The notes beneath the pieces were generated by a model. The model worked only from the letters and a program-made list of their open reading frames with translations, ran no database searches and was not told the origin of the DNA. Positions 1-7,377 of a stretch of DNA of 20,769 nucleotides are shown here, one piece after another; position 1 is the stretch's first letter; the number at the start of each line of letters is the position of its first letter. This DNA is from Schlegelella_A sp038225015 (GTDB lineage: Bacteria > Pseudomonadota > Gammaproteobacteria > Burkholderiales > Burkholderiaceae_C). The stretch lies in the NCBI GenBank assembly GCA_038225015.1, contig JBBRFB010000056.1, positions 1 through 20,769 on the forward strand, read 5' to 3'. The position numbers and the translations under genes are program-made.

Positions 1-299
1 AGAAGCGGTGGACCGGCGCCATCATGGCAACGGAACGACATATCGGGTCGAGTAGACCTCTATGACCTTGGGCTGCTGCTCGGCACGGGGTAGTCGAATG
101 GTCGTGGCGGGCCGCATGCTTGATGCTGGCCACCGAGTTTCCCATCACGGGGCAATCGCGCCGCGATTGGCGATGTGGACGATAAGAGTTCTGTTTGTCG
201 CGTCCGGGTCGAGCTCCCCAGCTGGGTAGGCACGGCGGACGGCCGCTCACTGCCAGGTTGCCGACGCCCTCCGAGCGGGACTCGCCCATCCCCTCGTGG
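1..299. other. Unresolved left-edge stretch with no supported gene
   Basis: No convincing coding region was found on either strand. The one sizeable open frame here (minus strand, 60-449) runs across the IS end that follows, has no recognisable domain and an arginine/proline/serine-rich composition typical of a GC-rich shadow frame. Because an IS remnant lies immediately to the right, this stretch may be debris from earlier insertions or the tail of something outside the window. Confidence 0.4.
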
Positions 300-302
300 C
301 CG

Positions 303-570
303 GCTGGGGGTGATGTCCCAGAAAGTGGTGTAAGTCCTTCGTTGCGGCAAGGCGCGTAGGGCGAAGCCCGAAGCGGCTTGCCGCACGGCGGCGGCCATCC
401 CGTTTGGGGTGGTCATCGTGAGCCCGGATAAGGTTGAGGTGCGATCCATCCACCTTGATCTGAAGGAACCACGATGACCACCGCCACTATGGCATTGACC
501 GAGCTCGCCGAGAAGGGAGCCGACATCGACGTGCTGCGCCAGATGGTGCAGTTCATGGCCCAGCGGCTGA
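303..570 (+). mobile_element. Left-end remnant of an IS256-family insertion sequence
   Basis: From about 303 the DNA looks like an IS256-group left end: a G-rich tip followed by GATGTCCCAGAAAGTGGTGT, then about 140 bases of leader, a GAAGGA ribosome binding site and the transposase start at 474. The transposase reading stops matching after position 570, and no right end is visible, so only the first part of a roughly 1.3 kb element remains. The exact left boundary is a judgement by eye; no target-site duplication can be assigned because the right end is missing. Confidence 0.6.
474..570 (+). pseudogene. IS256-family transposase, N-terminal fragment only
   Basis: The start ATG at 474 follows a GAAGGA site. 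The first 33 or so residues, including the run ALTELAEKGADIDVLRQMVQ and then FMAQRL, are the conserved N-terminus of IS256-family (MULE-type) transposases. After QRL the reading should continue with a conserved acidic stretch and then the DDE catalytic domain over about 400 residues. Instead it changes to an arginine-rich stretch and stops at 713. All catalytic residues are absent, so the fragment cannot transpose. The break near 570 marks a deletion or recombination junction close to the 3' end of the minus-strand lipoprotein gene at 688. Confidence 0.75.
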
Positions 571-635
571 CGGGACGCATGGTGGTTCGGCCCATCTCGA
601 TGACTCGCCCCTGCTGTGCGGGGCCATGGCGGTCA

Positions 636-655
636 TTCGGCTGCCGGCCGCCGAA
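636..655 (-). terminator. Short hairpin 3' of the lipoprotein gene (weak terminator candidate)
   Basis: TTCGGC at 636-641 pairs with GCCGAA at 650-655 around an 8-base GC-rich loop that can pair further. It lies about 33 bases beyond the stop of the minus-strand lipoprotein gene. No T-tract follows in the minus-strand direction, so it is not a canonical intrinsic terminator and could be chance in such GC-rich DNA. Confidence 0.25.
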
Positions 656-687
656 ACGACGCGGATCACCTCATCTTGATCGTCGCC

Positions 688-1881
688 CTACAGCTCTACG
701 TGGATCTGTGTAGCGATCACCGAGCTGCCGTCAGGGGCCAGGTGCCCACGCGCGGCCAGCTGTCGGTTCGGCACCAGGTCGCTGGCACGGCCGCCGAGGA
801 ACACGGTGCTGTCGTTCCAGAGGACCGTGACGCCGCGGAGAACGAACGTCCTGGCCACCGCGTCGGGCTGGCTGATCTTTCCCTCGAGCTCGATGCCCTC
901 GTCGTCGCTCGCGTCGTCGTTCTCGAGTTTGACCGTCCGCGCGATCAGCATACCGCCGGCCGAGCTGCCTTCGATCTCCACCCGCGCGCCCAGCCCGAGG
1001 CCGTTGCTGCCCTTGGGAAATGACGCAGCGCTCGCATCGACCGGTACGCCATCGACGGAAAAGCTGGCCACGGTGACGAACAGGGTGACCCGGCCCTCCA
1101 GCTCCACGTTGCTTCGCGCAGGTATGTGCAGCCCGTCGGCGCTGATCTCGGTGGCCGTCCACACGCCGGCAGTCACCGCCGTGCGCAGCTTCACCAGGAC
1201 GACGTCGCCGACCACGAGCGATGCCGGCACGACCACGGATCGGGTATCTACGCGAAGGGTGCCGAGCATGATTGGCATGGCGTTGCGGTCGATTTGCGTG
1301 ACGACAGCGCGGACACGGTATTCGGCGGCCGCTGGACGCGCCGCAATGCGGGTGGCGACCACACGAGCGCCGGCCGGATCGAGTTGACCGGAGACGACGA
1401 CCACGCTGCGCAGGGGAATCGCCGACACGCCACCCGCATAGGCCGTGTCGAATACCGTGCCGGGCGTCGCCTGCACTCGCTGGCCCAGCACGGTGAGTGT
1501 TCCGGCGGCCACGTCGCGGGCCTCCACCGGGCCGACGAGGGTGTCCAGCACCTGCACCCGGAAGGCCTGGGCACGCAACGCCGTGCCGCTGTCGACGATC
1601 GGCCCGGCATCGATACGCGCCATCGCGCCGAGTGCCAGGGACGAACGGTCGAGCGGCCGGCCGTCGTCGTCGACCAGGTCGGCTCCGGTGTCGTCGTAAT
1701 GGACGCCGGCAACGATGATGGATCCGAAGCCGCTGATCGGTCCCTGCGCGAACGACATAGGGGCGCCGGTACCTCCGGTGTCGACGCCCCCGCCGCAGCC
1801 GAGAAGCAGCAGCGTCGTCCCTGCCAGCACGGCCAATGCGCGCAAAGCCCACCCGCACCTGCCTGGATCATTCGGGAACAT
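688..1881 (-). CDS. DUF5666-domain lipoprotein
   Basis: This is a 397-residue exported protein. Residues 10-29 form a lipoprotein signal with lipobox L-L-G-C, the lipidated cysteine being Cys29, followed by a glycine run. The mature part begins with the DUF5666 hallmark ISGFGSIIVAGVHYDD and consists of repeated short beta-strand units with GxVxVxG-like turns, consistent with several OB-like repeats. The start is well supported: AGGAGG lies 7 bases upstream of ATG at 1881, inside the end of the upstream DUF6502 gene, and the two frames overlap by 14 bases, suggesting translational coupling. DUF5666 proteins have no established biochemical role; the pairing with DUF6502 is a recurrent arrangement in beta- and gammaproteobacteria from general knowledge. 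An envelope or surface-binding role is inference. Confidence 0.85.
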   Translation of the reverse strand: MFPNDPGRCGWALRALAVLAGTTLLLLGCGGGVDTGGTGAPMSFAQGPISGFGSIIVAGVHYDDTGADLVDDDGRPLDRSSLALGAMARIDAGPIVDSGTALRAQAFRVQVLDTLVGPVEARDVAAGTLTVLGQRVQATPGTVFDTAYAGGVSAIPLRSVVVVSGQLDPAGARVVATRIAARPAAAEYRVRAVVTQIDRNAMPIMLGTLRVDTRSVVVPASLVVGDVVLVKLRTAVTAGVWTATEISADGLHIPARSNVELEGRVTLFVTVASFSVDGVPVDASAASFPKGSNGLGLGARVEIEGSSAGGMLIARTVKLENDDASDDEGIELEGKISQPDAVARTFVLRGVTVLWNDSTVFLGGRASDLVPNRQLAARGHLAPDGSSVIATQIHVEL

Positions 1882-2728
1882 GTTCGTCCTCCTGGCGCAA
1901 GGGTTCGCCGTAGCTGTATAGGCCGACGCGAATCCGGTGGTCGGCGCTGCGTCCGGCCGTGCGGTCGTCCTCGATCATTTTTTCCAGCGCCGGCACCACG
2001 GCCGCGAGCATCCGCGTCCATTGTTGCTGCATGAGCACGCGCGCCTTCTGCAGGCCGTGCAGCGACATCGAGTTACTGAAGATCGCCTGTTCGACATGCC
2101 GCAGGAAGCCGGCCTCCTCCGCGTGCAGCACGTTGTCGACCGCCGCGGCCATGTGATCGCCGGCATTCGCGCCGAGGAACTCGAACAGCCGGGCCTGGTC
2201 GTCGGTCGGCACGATGCGGTCCGTCAGTGCTTCCACCGTCTCGCCATCGTCGAGCAGCCGCACCAACCCTCGGCGGACCAGCTCGTCGAGCACGGCGCGG
2301 GGATGAACGTGGCGCGTGATCGACTGCGACAGCGAGTCGAAGCTTGGCGCAGCCCCCTGGCGCGGCAGTCGCCTGAGGCGGCCGTTGCGATGGCGAAAGG
2401 CCGGGTCTGACAGCCAGCGCGAGAAGACCTGCGTCACTGCGGCAGGGCGTTGCACCGAGCGTGGCTCCAGTGCGGCGCTGATCCGGGTGACTTCGCGCCG
2501 GTGCAGACCGGTGGCCGTGGCCACCCGGCTCACGTCGCGTGCTGCCGAAGCGCCTCCTGCCCGGCGTGCCTCTCGCGCTGCCTGCACGTAGGCTTCCTTG
2601 AAGAGCTCCTCGGCTTGCGCGAACGGCAATCCGCGACCGACGCAGAGCCTGGCGAGCGGCAGGAGGAGTTCCCGCGCCGCACGCTTCAGCAGCGAATCGG
2701 GGTCCGGTTGCATTTGGTTGCTTGACAT
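1868..2728 (-). CDS. DUF6502 family protein
   Basis: The predicted product is 286 residues, starting MSSNQMQPDPDSLLKRAARE. The N-terminal part (about 10-110) is helical and looks like a winged or helix-turn-helix module: GRGLPFAQAEELFKEAYVQA, then SRVATATGLHRREVTRI. The C-terminal half is a helical domain with FEFLGANAGDHMAAAVDNVL and AIFSNSMSLHGLQKAR segments typical of DUF6502. The open frame extends upstream to 3181, but that extension runs antisense through the [2Fe-2S] gene and is rejected. ATG at 2728 has no good ribosome binding site, but a good promoter on the same strand (2747-2775) would start transcription only about a dozen bases upstream, making a very short leader. The HTH-like pattern suggests DNA binding, but function is unknown. 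Confidence 0.8.
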   Translation of the reverse strand: MSSNQMQPDPDSLLKRAARELLLPLARLCVGRGLPFAQAEELFKEAYVQAAREARRAGGASAARDVSRVATATGLHRREVTRISAALEPRSVQRPAAVTQVFSRWLSDPAFRHRNGRLRRLPRQGAAPSFDSLSQSITRHVHPRAVLDELVRRGLVRLLDDGETVEALTDRIVPTDDQARLFEFLGANAGDHMAAAVDNVLHAEEAGFLRHVEQAIFSNSMSLHGLQKARVLMQQQWTRMLAAVVPALEKMIEDDRTAGRSADHRIRVGLYSYGEPLRQEDEHVPE

Positions 2729-2751
2729 GGCTCGAGGCCTGCGTCGATCAT
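2722..2751 (+). promoter_or_regulatory. Candidate promoter for the molybdenum hydroxylase genes, overlapping the divergent promoter
   Basis: A perfect -35 TTGACA lies at 2722-2727, followed by an 18-base spacer and a weak -10 GATCAT at 2746-2751 (four of six). The -35 sits on the first codons of the divergent DUF6502 gene, and the -10 overlaps the -10 of the minus-strand promoter. The TATATG at 2751-2756 is an alternative -10 but would give a 23-base spacer. Confidence 0.4.
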
Positions 2752-2775
2752 ATATGCACAGTCTGGGCATTTCAA
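2747..2775 (-). promoter_or_regulatory. Sigma-70-type promoter for the DUF6502-DUF5666 operon
   Basis: Read on the minus strand: -35 TTGAAA (2775-2770), a 17-base spacer, and -10 TATGAT (2752-2747). That is five of six consensus bases at each box with ideal spacing. The expected start of transcription, near 2740, is only about 12 bases before the DUF6502 ATG, which explains the lack of a ribosome binding site and fixes that start. Confidence 0.6.
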
Positions 2776-2827
2776 GGCCAAAGCCAAGGCAAGTCGACGC
2801 ACAGGCTTCACGACGAAAGGTCATCGC

Positions 2828-3268
2828 ATGCACAGCTATTCCCTCAACGTCAACGGCGTCGACCACACGGTCAGCGTCAGTGCGGAAGACATGCCGCTTC
2901 TGTGGGTGCTTCGCGACGTGCTCAACCTCACCGGCACGAAGTACGGGTGTGGCATCGAGCAATGCAAGGCGTGCACGGTAATGATGAACGGGCAGCCGGA
3001 GATGTCCTGCGTCGTCGACATTTCGTCGGCGGCCGGCAAGCACGTGGTCACGGTCGAGGGTCTCTCCAGCGACCGCAGCCATCCGGCCCAGCAGGCCTGG
3101 ATACGCCACCAGGTGCCGCAGTGCGGGTACTGCCAGTCGGGAATGCTGATGGCGACCGCATGCGCGATGCGCGCGGGACACCGCGGCAAGGAGATCGCGC
3201 CCGAGTTGGGCAATCTCTGCGTTTGCGGTACCTACCAGCGCATCAAGAGCGCGGTGGCAGAACTGTGA
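2828..3268 (+). CDS. [2Fe-2S]-binding small subunit of a molybdenum hydroxylase (isoquinoline 1-oxidoreductase alpha type)
   Basis: The 146-residue product has the standard two-cluster layout of this family. A plant-type ferredoxin domain has Cys41, Cys46, Cys49 and Cys61; a helical domain has Cys99 and Cys102 (QCGYCQSG) and Cys131 and Cys133 (LCVCGTYQRI). The length is normal for the family. It would pass electrons from the molybdopterin site of the large subunit to an outside acceptor. The ATG is preceded by GAAAGG at 7 bases. The next gene begins 23 bases after its stop, so the two form an operon. A small oddity is lysine after Cys46 (usually glycine). The substrate cannot be told from sequence; IorA-like proteins serve many aldehyde and N-heterocycle oxidoreductases. 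Confidence 0.92.
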   Translation: MHSYSLNVNGVDHTVSVSAEDMPLLWVLRDVLNLTGTKYGCGIEQCKACTVMMNGQPEMSCVVDISSAAGKHVVTVEGLSSDRSHPAQQAWIRHQVPQCGYCQSGMLMATACAMRAGHRGKEIAPELGNLCVCGTYQRIKSAVAEL

Positions 3269-3291
3269 ACGGCCTCCAGGAAGGATCTGCC

Positions 3292-5517
3292 ATGAATGAC
3301 ACCCTGGTTCTCCAGCGCCGTCAGTTTCTCGGCGCCGCGGGCGCGTTCACCCTCGGCATTGCCTTGCCAGGCACGCTGGCCCACGCCGCCGGAGCGGCCC
3401 GCGTGAACAGCTGGCTCACCATCGGCAGCGACAACAGCGTCACGCTGACCGTCGGCGCCTCGGATATGGGGCAGGGCTCGTTCCAGGGATTGGCTCAGAT
3501 CCTCGCCGAGGACCTGATGGTCGATCCCATGCGCATCCTGCTCGTGCAGGGGGGGCCGACGATGGCGGTGCCAGCGCCGATTGGCAGCGCCATCAATACG
3601 GTCGGATCCAGTGTCACCCGCACCAACTACTGGCGGCTGCGCGATGCAGGAGCGATCGCGCGCGAGACACTCGTGACGGCGGCGATGACCGCCATGAACG
3701 ACAGCTCGCGTTCCAGCTATACGGTGGCCGACGGTGTGGTGCGCCACCGCACCGGCTCGACCCTGACCTACGGGCAACTGGCGGCTGCCGCAGCCACGCT
3801 GACGCCACCGGCCAGCGCGCCTCTCGTTCCCGACAACCAGCTGCGTTATATCGGCCAGCGCCTCGCACGCCAGGACATTCCCAGCAAGGTCGACGGCAGC
3901 GCCAAGTACGGGCTCGACACCCGGCTCCCGGGCATGGTGTTCGCGGCGGTGAAACACTGCCCGACGTTCGGCGGCACGCTCGTCTCGACGCCGTCGCGCC
4001 CGAGCGGCGCGATCGCCGTGGTGCCGCTCGCCGTCTCGCCCGGCACCGCGCGAGGCGCCGACGCCGTGGGTAACGTCAACGCCGTGGCTGTCGTCGCCAA
4101 CACCACCTGGGATGCCATGCGGGCGGCTCGCTCGCTCAGGGTCTCGTGGAAGCTGCCGGCGAATGCGGCACAGATGAACAGTGCGCAGATCCTGGCCGAC
4201 GCTCAGGCCCTGCTGCAAAGCGCGCCCGCCTTCGCGGCGGGTGCCGCAAATCCCCCGGGCACCCTCTACACCGTGGAGGCGAGCACGGCCAATCCAGACA
4301 ATGCGCTGGCGCGGCCTGACGTTCGAAAATTCGACGCCACGTACACGTTGCCATATGTGGCGCACGCCTGCATGGAGGTGCTCAACTGCACCATCGACTA
4401 CGTAGCCGGCGTTCGCTGCGACGTGTATGCGCCCACCCAATCGGCGAAGAGCGCGCTGGCGATCACGATGGCGCTGACCGGCTTGAGCGAGAGCCAGGTG
4501 CACATTCACACCATGATGCTCGGCGGTGGCCTGGGTCGCAAAGCCGAGGTGGATTTCATCGCCCAGGCGGTGCAGCTCGGCATGGCGCTGCAGCGCCCGG
4601 TGCAGCTCGTCTACCCGCGCGAGGAAGACTTCACGCACGACCAGTATCGCCCGATGGCGGCGGTGCGGGTGCGGGCCGCGCTCGACGCAGGCAATGCGAT
4701 GGCTGGCTGGGTGTACCGCAACGTGTCGCCGTCCATCCTCGGCCAGCGCGGCGTGCCGCTCGGACCGACGGGCGACAGCCAGGGCTACGAAGGCTCACAG
4801 GCGCTCCCCTACAGCTTCGGCGCACGCCGTACGGAATGGGTCAGCCATCCCGCCACGGTGCCGGTAGGCTTCTGGCGCTCGGTGGGGGCCTCGATCAATA
4901 CCTTTGCGGTCGAGTCGGCGATCAACGAGCTGGCTGCCATGGCCGGCCAGGATGCGATGCAGTTCCGTCGCGCCCGACTGACCGATCCACGCTGGCTCGC
5001 CGTCCTGGATACTGCGGCCGCTGCGTCGGGTTGGAGCACACCGCCGCGAAACGGAACGGCGCGCGGGGTGGCCATCGGCACCGCGTTCAACAGCATCGTC
5101 GCGACGGTCGTGGAGGCAAGCGGGTCCACCGTGGCGGCGACCAAGGTGACCCGGGTGTGGCTGGTGATCGATTGCTACCTGACGGTGAATCCCTTGAATG
5201 CCGAGGCGCAGCTGATCGGTGGAGTGGTGCACGCCATGAACGCCGCACTCTATGGTCAGCAGACGTTCGTGAACGGCGCGGCAGAGCGCAAGAATTTCGA
5301 TTCCAGCCCGATGATCCGGCTCAAGCAGATGCCCACGGTGACCGTCACCATTCTGGCAAGCCCGGGCAATGCGGACCGCAACGTGCCGATCGGCGGCGTC
5401 GGCGAGCTCGGTGTACCCACGTTCGCGCCGGCCCTGGCCGGCGCGCTGCTGAGATTGACCGGGCAGCCGATCAGAAGCCTACCGCTGTTTCCCAACGTCA
5501 AGAAGCGCAGGGAATAG
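3292..5517 (+). CDS. Molybdopterin-binding large subunit of a molybdenum hydroxylase (isoquinoline 1-oxidoreductase beta / aldehyde dehydrogenase type)
   Basis: The product is 741 residues, usual for the IorB branch of the xanthine oxidase family. A Tat signal begins the protein (RRQFLGAAG, residues 9-17, then a hydrophobic stretch ending AHA near 32), so the enzyme should be folded with cofactor in the cytoplasm and exported. Family signatures follow in order: SDMGQGSFQ (57-65), the HACME..NCT segment, GGGLGRKAEVDF, REEDFTHDQYRP, FWRSVGAS..TFAVESAINELA, and the C-terminal GVGELGVP with the expected catalytic glutamate at 705. The reading frame is open upstream to 2722, but AGGAAGGA before ATG 3292 and the Tat signal set the start. 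No cytochrome c electron-acceptor gene or XdhC-type maturation gene is adjacent. The partner is the [2Fe-2S] subunit just upstream. Confidence 0.9.
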   Translation: MNDTLVLQRRQFLGAAGAFTLGIALPGTLAHAAGAARVNSWLTIGSDNSVTLTVGASDMGQGSFQGLAQILAEDLMVDPMRILLVQGGPTMAVPAPIGSAINTVGSSVTRTNYWRLRDAGAIARETLVTAAMTAMNDSSRSSYTVADGVVRHRTGSTLTYGQLAAAAATLTPPASAPLVPDNQLRYIGQRLARQDIPSKVDGSAKYGLDTRLPGMVFAAVKHCPTFGGTLVSTPSRPSGAIAVVPLAVSPGTARGADAVGNVNAVAVVANTTWDAMRAARSLRVSWKLPANAAQMNSAQILADAQALLQSAPAFAAGAANPPGTLYTVEASTANPDNALARPDVRKFDATYTLPYVAHACMEVLNCTIDYVAGVRCDVYAPTQSAKSALAITMALTGLSESQVHIHTMMLGGGLGRKAEVDFIAQAVQLGMALQRPVQLVYPREEDFTHDQYRPMAAVRVRAALDAGNAMAGWVYRNVSPSILGQRGVPLGPTGDSQGYEGSQALPYSFGARRTEWVSHPATVPVGFWRSVGASINTFAVESAINELAAMAGQDAMQFRRARLTDPRWLAVLDTAAAASGWSTPPRNGTARGVAIGTAFNSIVATVVEASGSTVAATKVTRVWLVIDCYLTVNPLNAEAQLIGGVVHAMNAALYGQQTFVNGAAERKNFDSSPMIRLKQMPTVTVTILASPGNADRNVPIGGVGELGVPTFAPALAGALLRLTGQPIRSLPLFPNVKKRRE

Positions 5518-5871
5518 TGGTCGCCCGGCTCGACTCGACCGGTCAGCCTCGACTCGGAACGAACGGCAAGCGCATCGGTCGCAAGAATGTCGGCGATTGC
5601 GGTCGACCGCGCGCCAACGATATCAACGAGCGCTCGAACGGTGCCCTTTCGCTCGCACGAAAGCCGCAAGGACGGCGGAAATTGCAAGCCCGAGCGCCAA
5701 ACGAAAACTGAGGGTCAAGACAGAGTCCTCTTGATAGCGGTCAATCTTGCGCGCTCCAATTTGGCACCCGCGTGGAGAACGTGCCTGCCTCCGGCTGGTC
5801 CGGTTGCGGGAGCTTCATCGGCTGATTCTGAACTTCCGGGAGCAGCCACATCCGTCGATGAATGAATACGT
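5518..5871. other. Intergenic region between convergent units
   Basis: This 354-base gap lies between the 3' ends of the plus-strand hydroxylase and the minus-strand kinase. No promoter is needed here and none stands out. A 31-residue minus-strand frame (5623-5718) starts with TTG behind a GAGGA site and reads as one hydrophobic segment with a basic tail. It could be a tiny membrane protein or a gene remnant but has no family match that I recognise. No convincing intrinsic terminator was found for either neighbour. Confidence 0.4.
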
Positions 5872-7377
5872 TCAGGCCCGACTCGGAGCTGCACGATCGC
5901 CATGGTTTTGCGACCCTGCGCTCACGCCGTCGGGTTCTGACATGGGCGCTGGCAAGGGCTCGGATTCACGTCCGAGCCCGCCAGATGCGAAAGGAGGAAA
6001 CGCAATCTGAAATCGGGTCCATCCGCCGACGCATACTGCCTCGATCGTCGCGCCGTGTGCCTGGACAATGGACTTCGTGATCGCAAGGCCGAGCCCGACG
6101 CCGTCGCTTGTCTTCTGGCGCGACGGGTCGACGCGATGGAAGCGCTCGAAGATTCGCTGCAGATGCTCGGCCGGGATTGCCACGCCGGGGTTCTCGACAC
6201 AGATCTCGGTTTCGCTAGAAGCCCGGGTTGCGAGCCGCACCTGTACCGTGCCGCCGCGCGCTGTGTGGCGGATCGCGTTGGACAGCAGGTTGCCGAGGGC
6301 TCGACGCATCATCAGCGGATCACCCTCGATACCACCCGTCCCGCTCAGCGCGAGGCCCACGCCACGTTCCTCGGTATAGGCGTCGTAGAACGCGAACAGG
6401 GTCCGGACTTCAGCCGCCAGGTCAACGTGTTCGCGCCGCGGCACCATCAGGCCATGGTCGGCCTGGGCGAGGAACAGCATGTCGGTGATCATGCGCCCGA
6501 GCCGCTCGTATTCCTCGAGGTTGGAGTACAACACCTCGCGATACTCCTCAGCGGTACGCGCCTTGGACACGGCTACCTCGGTCTGCGTTCTCAGGTTGCT
6601 GATTGGTGTTCGTAGTTCGTGAGCCAGATCTGAAGAGAAATCCGACAGGCGCTGGAAGGACGCCTCGAGCCGCGCGAGCATGCCGTTCAGCGCACTCACC
6701 AGTTCCACGAGTTCAGCAGGCACCGCCGCAAGCGGCAAGCGTTCACCGAGGCGGCTAGCCGAGATGTCCTGCGTCACGCGCGCCATCTCGCGCATCGGCG
6801 CGAGCCCGCGGCGCGCTGCCGCCCAGCCGAGCAGGGCCGTGAGCGCGATGCCACCTGCAATCGCGAGCGCGAGGCTGTCTTGAAACGCCGACATGAAGGT
6901 GAGGTGGTGCTCGATATCGAGCGCCAACGCCACCGTGACCGGCGACTGTCCAGGGATACCGGTAGCGGCAACTGCGGCGATACCGCGATAGCTTCGGTCG
7001 TCGTGCCGCCAGACGAGCGGCTTGACCGGCGCATCGCCGCCCACCCGTGCAAGCAGCACAGCCGGAAAGTCGGCGTGCCCAGCGGCGAACAGCTCGCGCC
7101 CGTCCGGCGCAACAACCCGCACCGCGAGATCGTGATGTCCCACGAACGCATCGGCAAGGCTGGCTGCTGCACCGATCAGTTCGTCCGGCGCACGCACGCG
7201 CGCCAGGCGATGGCGCACGAGCTCAAGTTTGCCGGTGAGCTCGGTCAGGTCCTGCTGCTCAAAATGCACTTCGACGCGCTGACTGACGAGCATACCGACG
7301 CCGATCAGCACCGCCGCCGACGCCGCGGCGAAGAGCAGCGTCAGGTGCTGCGTGATCGACGCGCGCGCGCCACTCAC
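5872..7377 (-). CDS. Heavy-metal sensor histidine kinase (CusS/IrlS-like)
   Basis: The product is a 501-residue inner-membrane sensor. One transmembrane segment lies near residues 10-32, a periplasmic sensing domain spans about 33-163, and a second membrane segment spans about 165-190. Then come a HAMP linker, the dimerisation box SSDLAHELRTPISNL with phospho-acceptor His253, the N box GNLLSNAIRHT (about 362-372) and the G box GVGLGLAI (426-433). The layout and HELRTPISNLRTQTEV are typical of the heavy-metal kinase group. The start is GTG at 7377, overlapping the regulator stop as GTGA, so the pair is translationally coupled. The kinase core ends near residue 463 (FQIAFPPF); the next 38 residues are unusual Gly/Pro/Ser-rich sequence. 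It should sense periplasmic copper, silver or a related metal; which one is not visible. Confidence 0.93.
   Translation of the reverse strand: MSGARASITQHLTLLFAAASAAVLIGVGMLVSQRVEVHFEQQDLTELTGKLELVRHRLARVRAPDELIGAAASLADAFVGHHDLAVRVVAPDGRELFAAGHADFPAVLLARVGGDAPVKPLVWRHDDRSYRGIAAVAATGIPGQSPVTVALALDIEHHLTFMSAFQDSLALAIAGGIALTALLGWAAARRGLAPMREMARVTQDISASRLGERLPLAAVPAELVELVSALNGMLARLEASFQRLSDFSSDLAHELRTPISNLRTQTEVAVSKARTAEEYREVLYSNLEEYERLGRMITDMLFLAQADHGLMVPRREHVDLAAEVRTLFAFYDAYTEERGVGLALSGTGGIEGDPLMMRRALGNLLSNAIRHTARGGTVQVRLATRASSETEICVENPGVAIPAEHLQRIFERFHRVDPSRQKTSDGVGLGLAITKSIVQAHGATIEAVCVGGWTRFQIAFPPFASGGLGRESEPLPAPMSEPDGVSAGSQNHGDRAAPSRA

Noticed and set aside
60..449. 129-codon minus-strand frame at the left edge
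   Set aside because: It runs through the IS left end and has no recognisable domain or ribosome binding site.
2729..3181. Upstream extension of the minus-strand DUF6502 frame to 3181
   Set aside because: It runs antisense through the [2Fe-2S] subunit gene, has no family similarity, and a good promoter lies just before the ATG at 2728.
2722..3291. Upstream extension of the large hydroxylase subunit frame from 2722
   Set aside because: It overlaps the small-subunit gene in another frame and is Arg/His-rich; the Tat signal and strong ribosome binding site place the start at 3292.
3232..4638. 468-codon minus-strand open frame
   Set aside because: It lies antisense to the large hydroxylase subunit, with Arg/His/Gly-rich composition typical of a GC-rich shadow frame and no domain signature.
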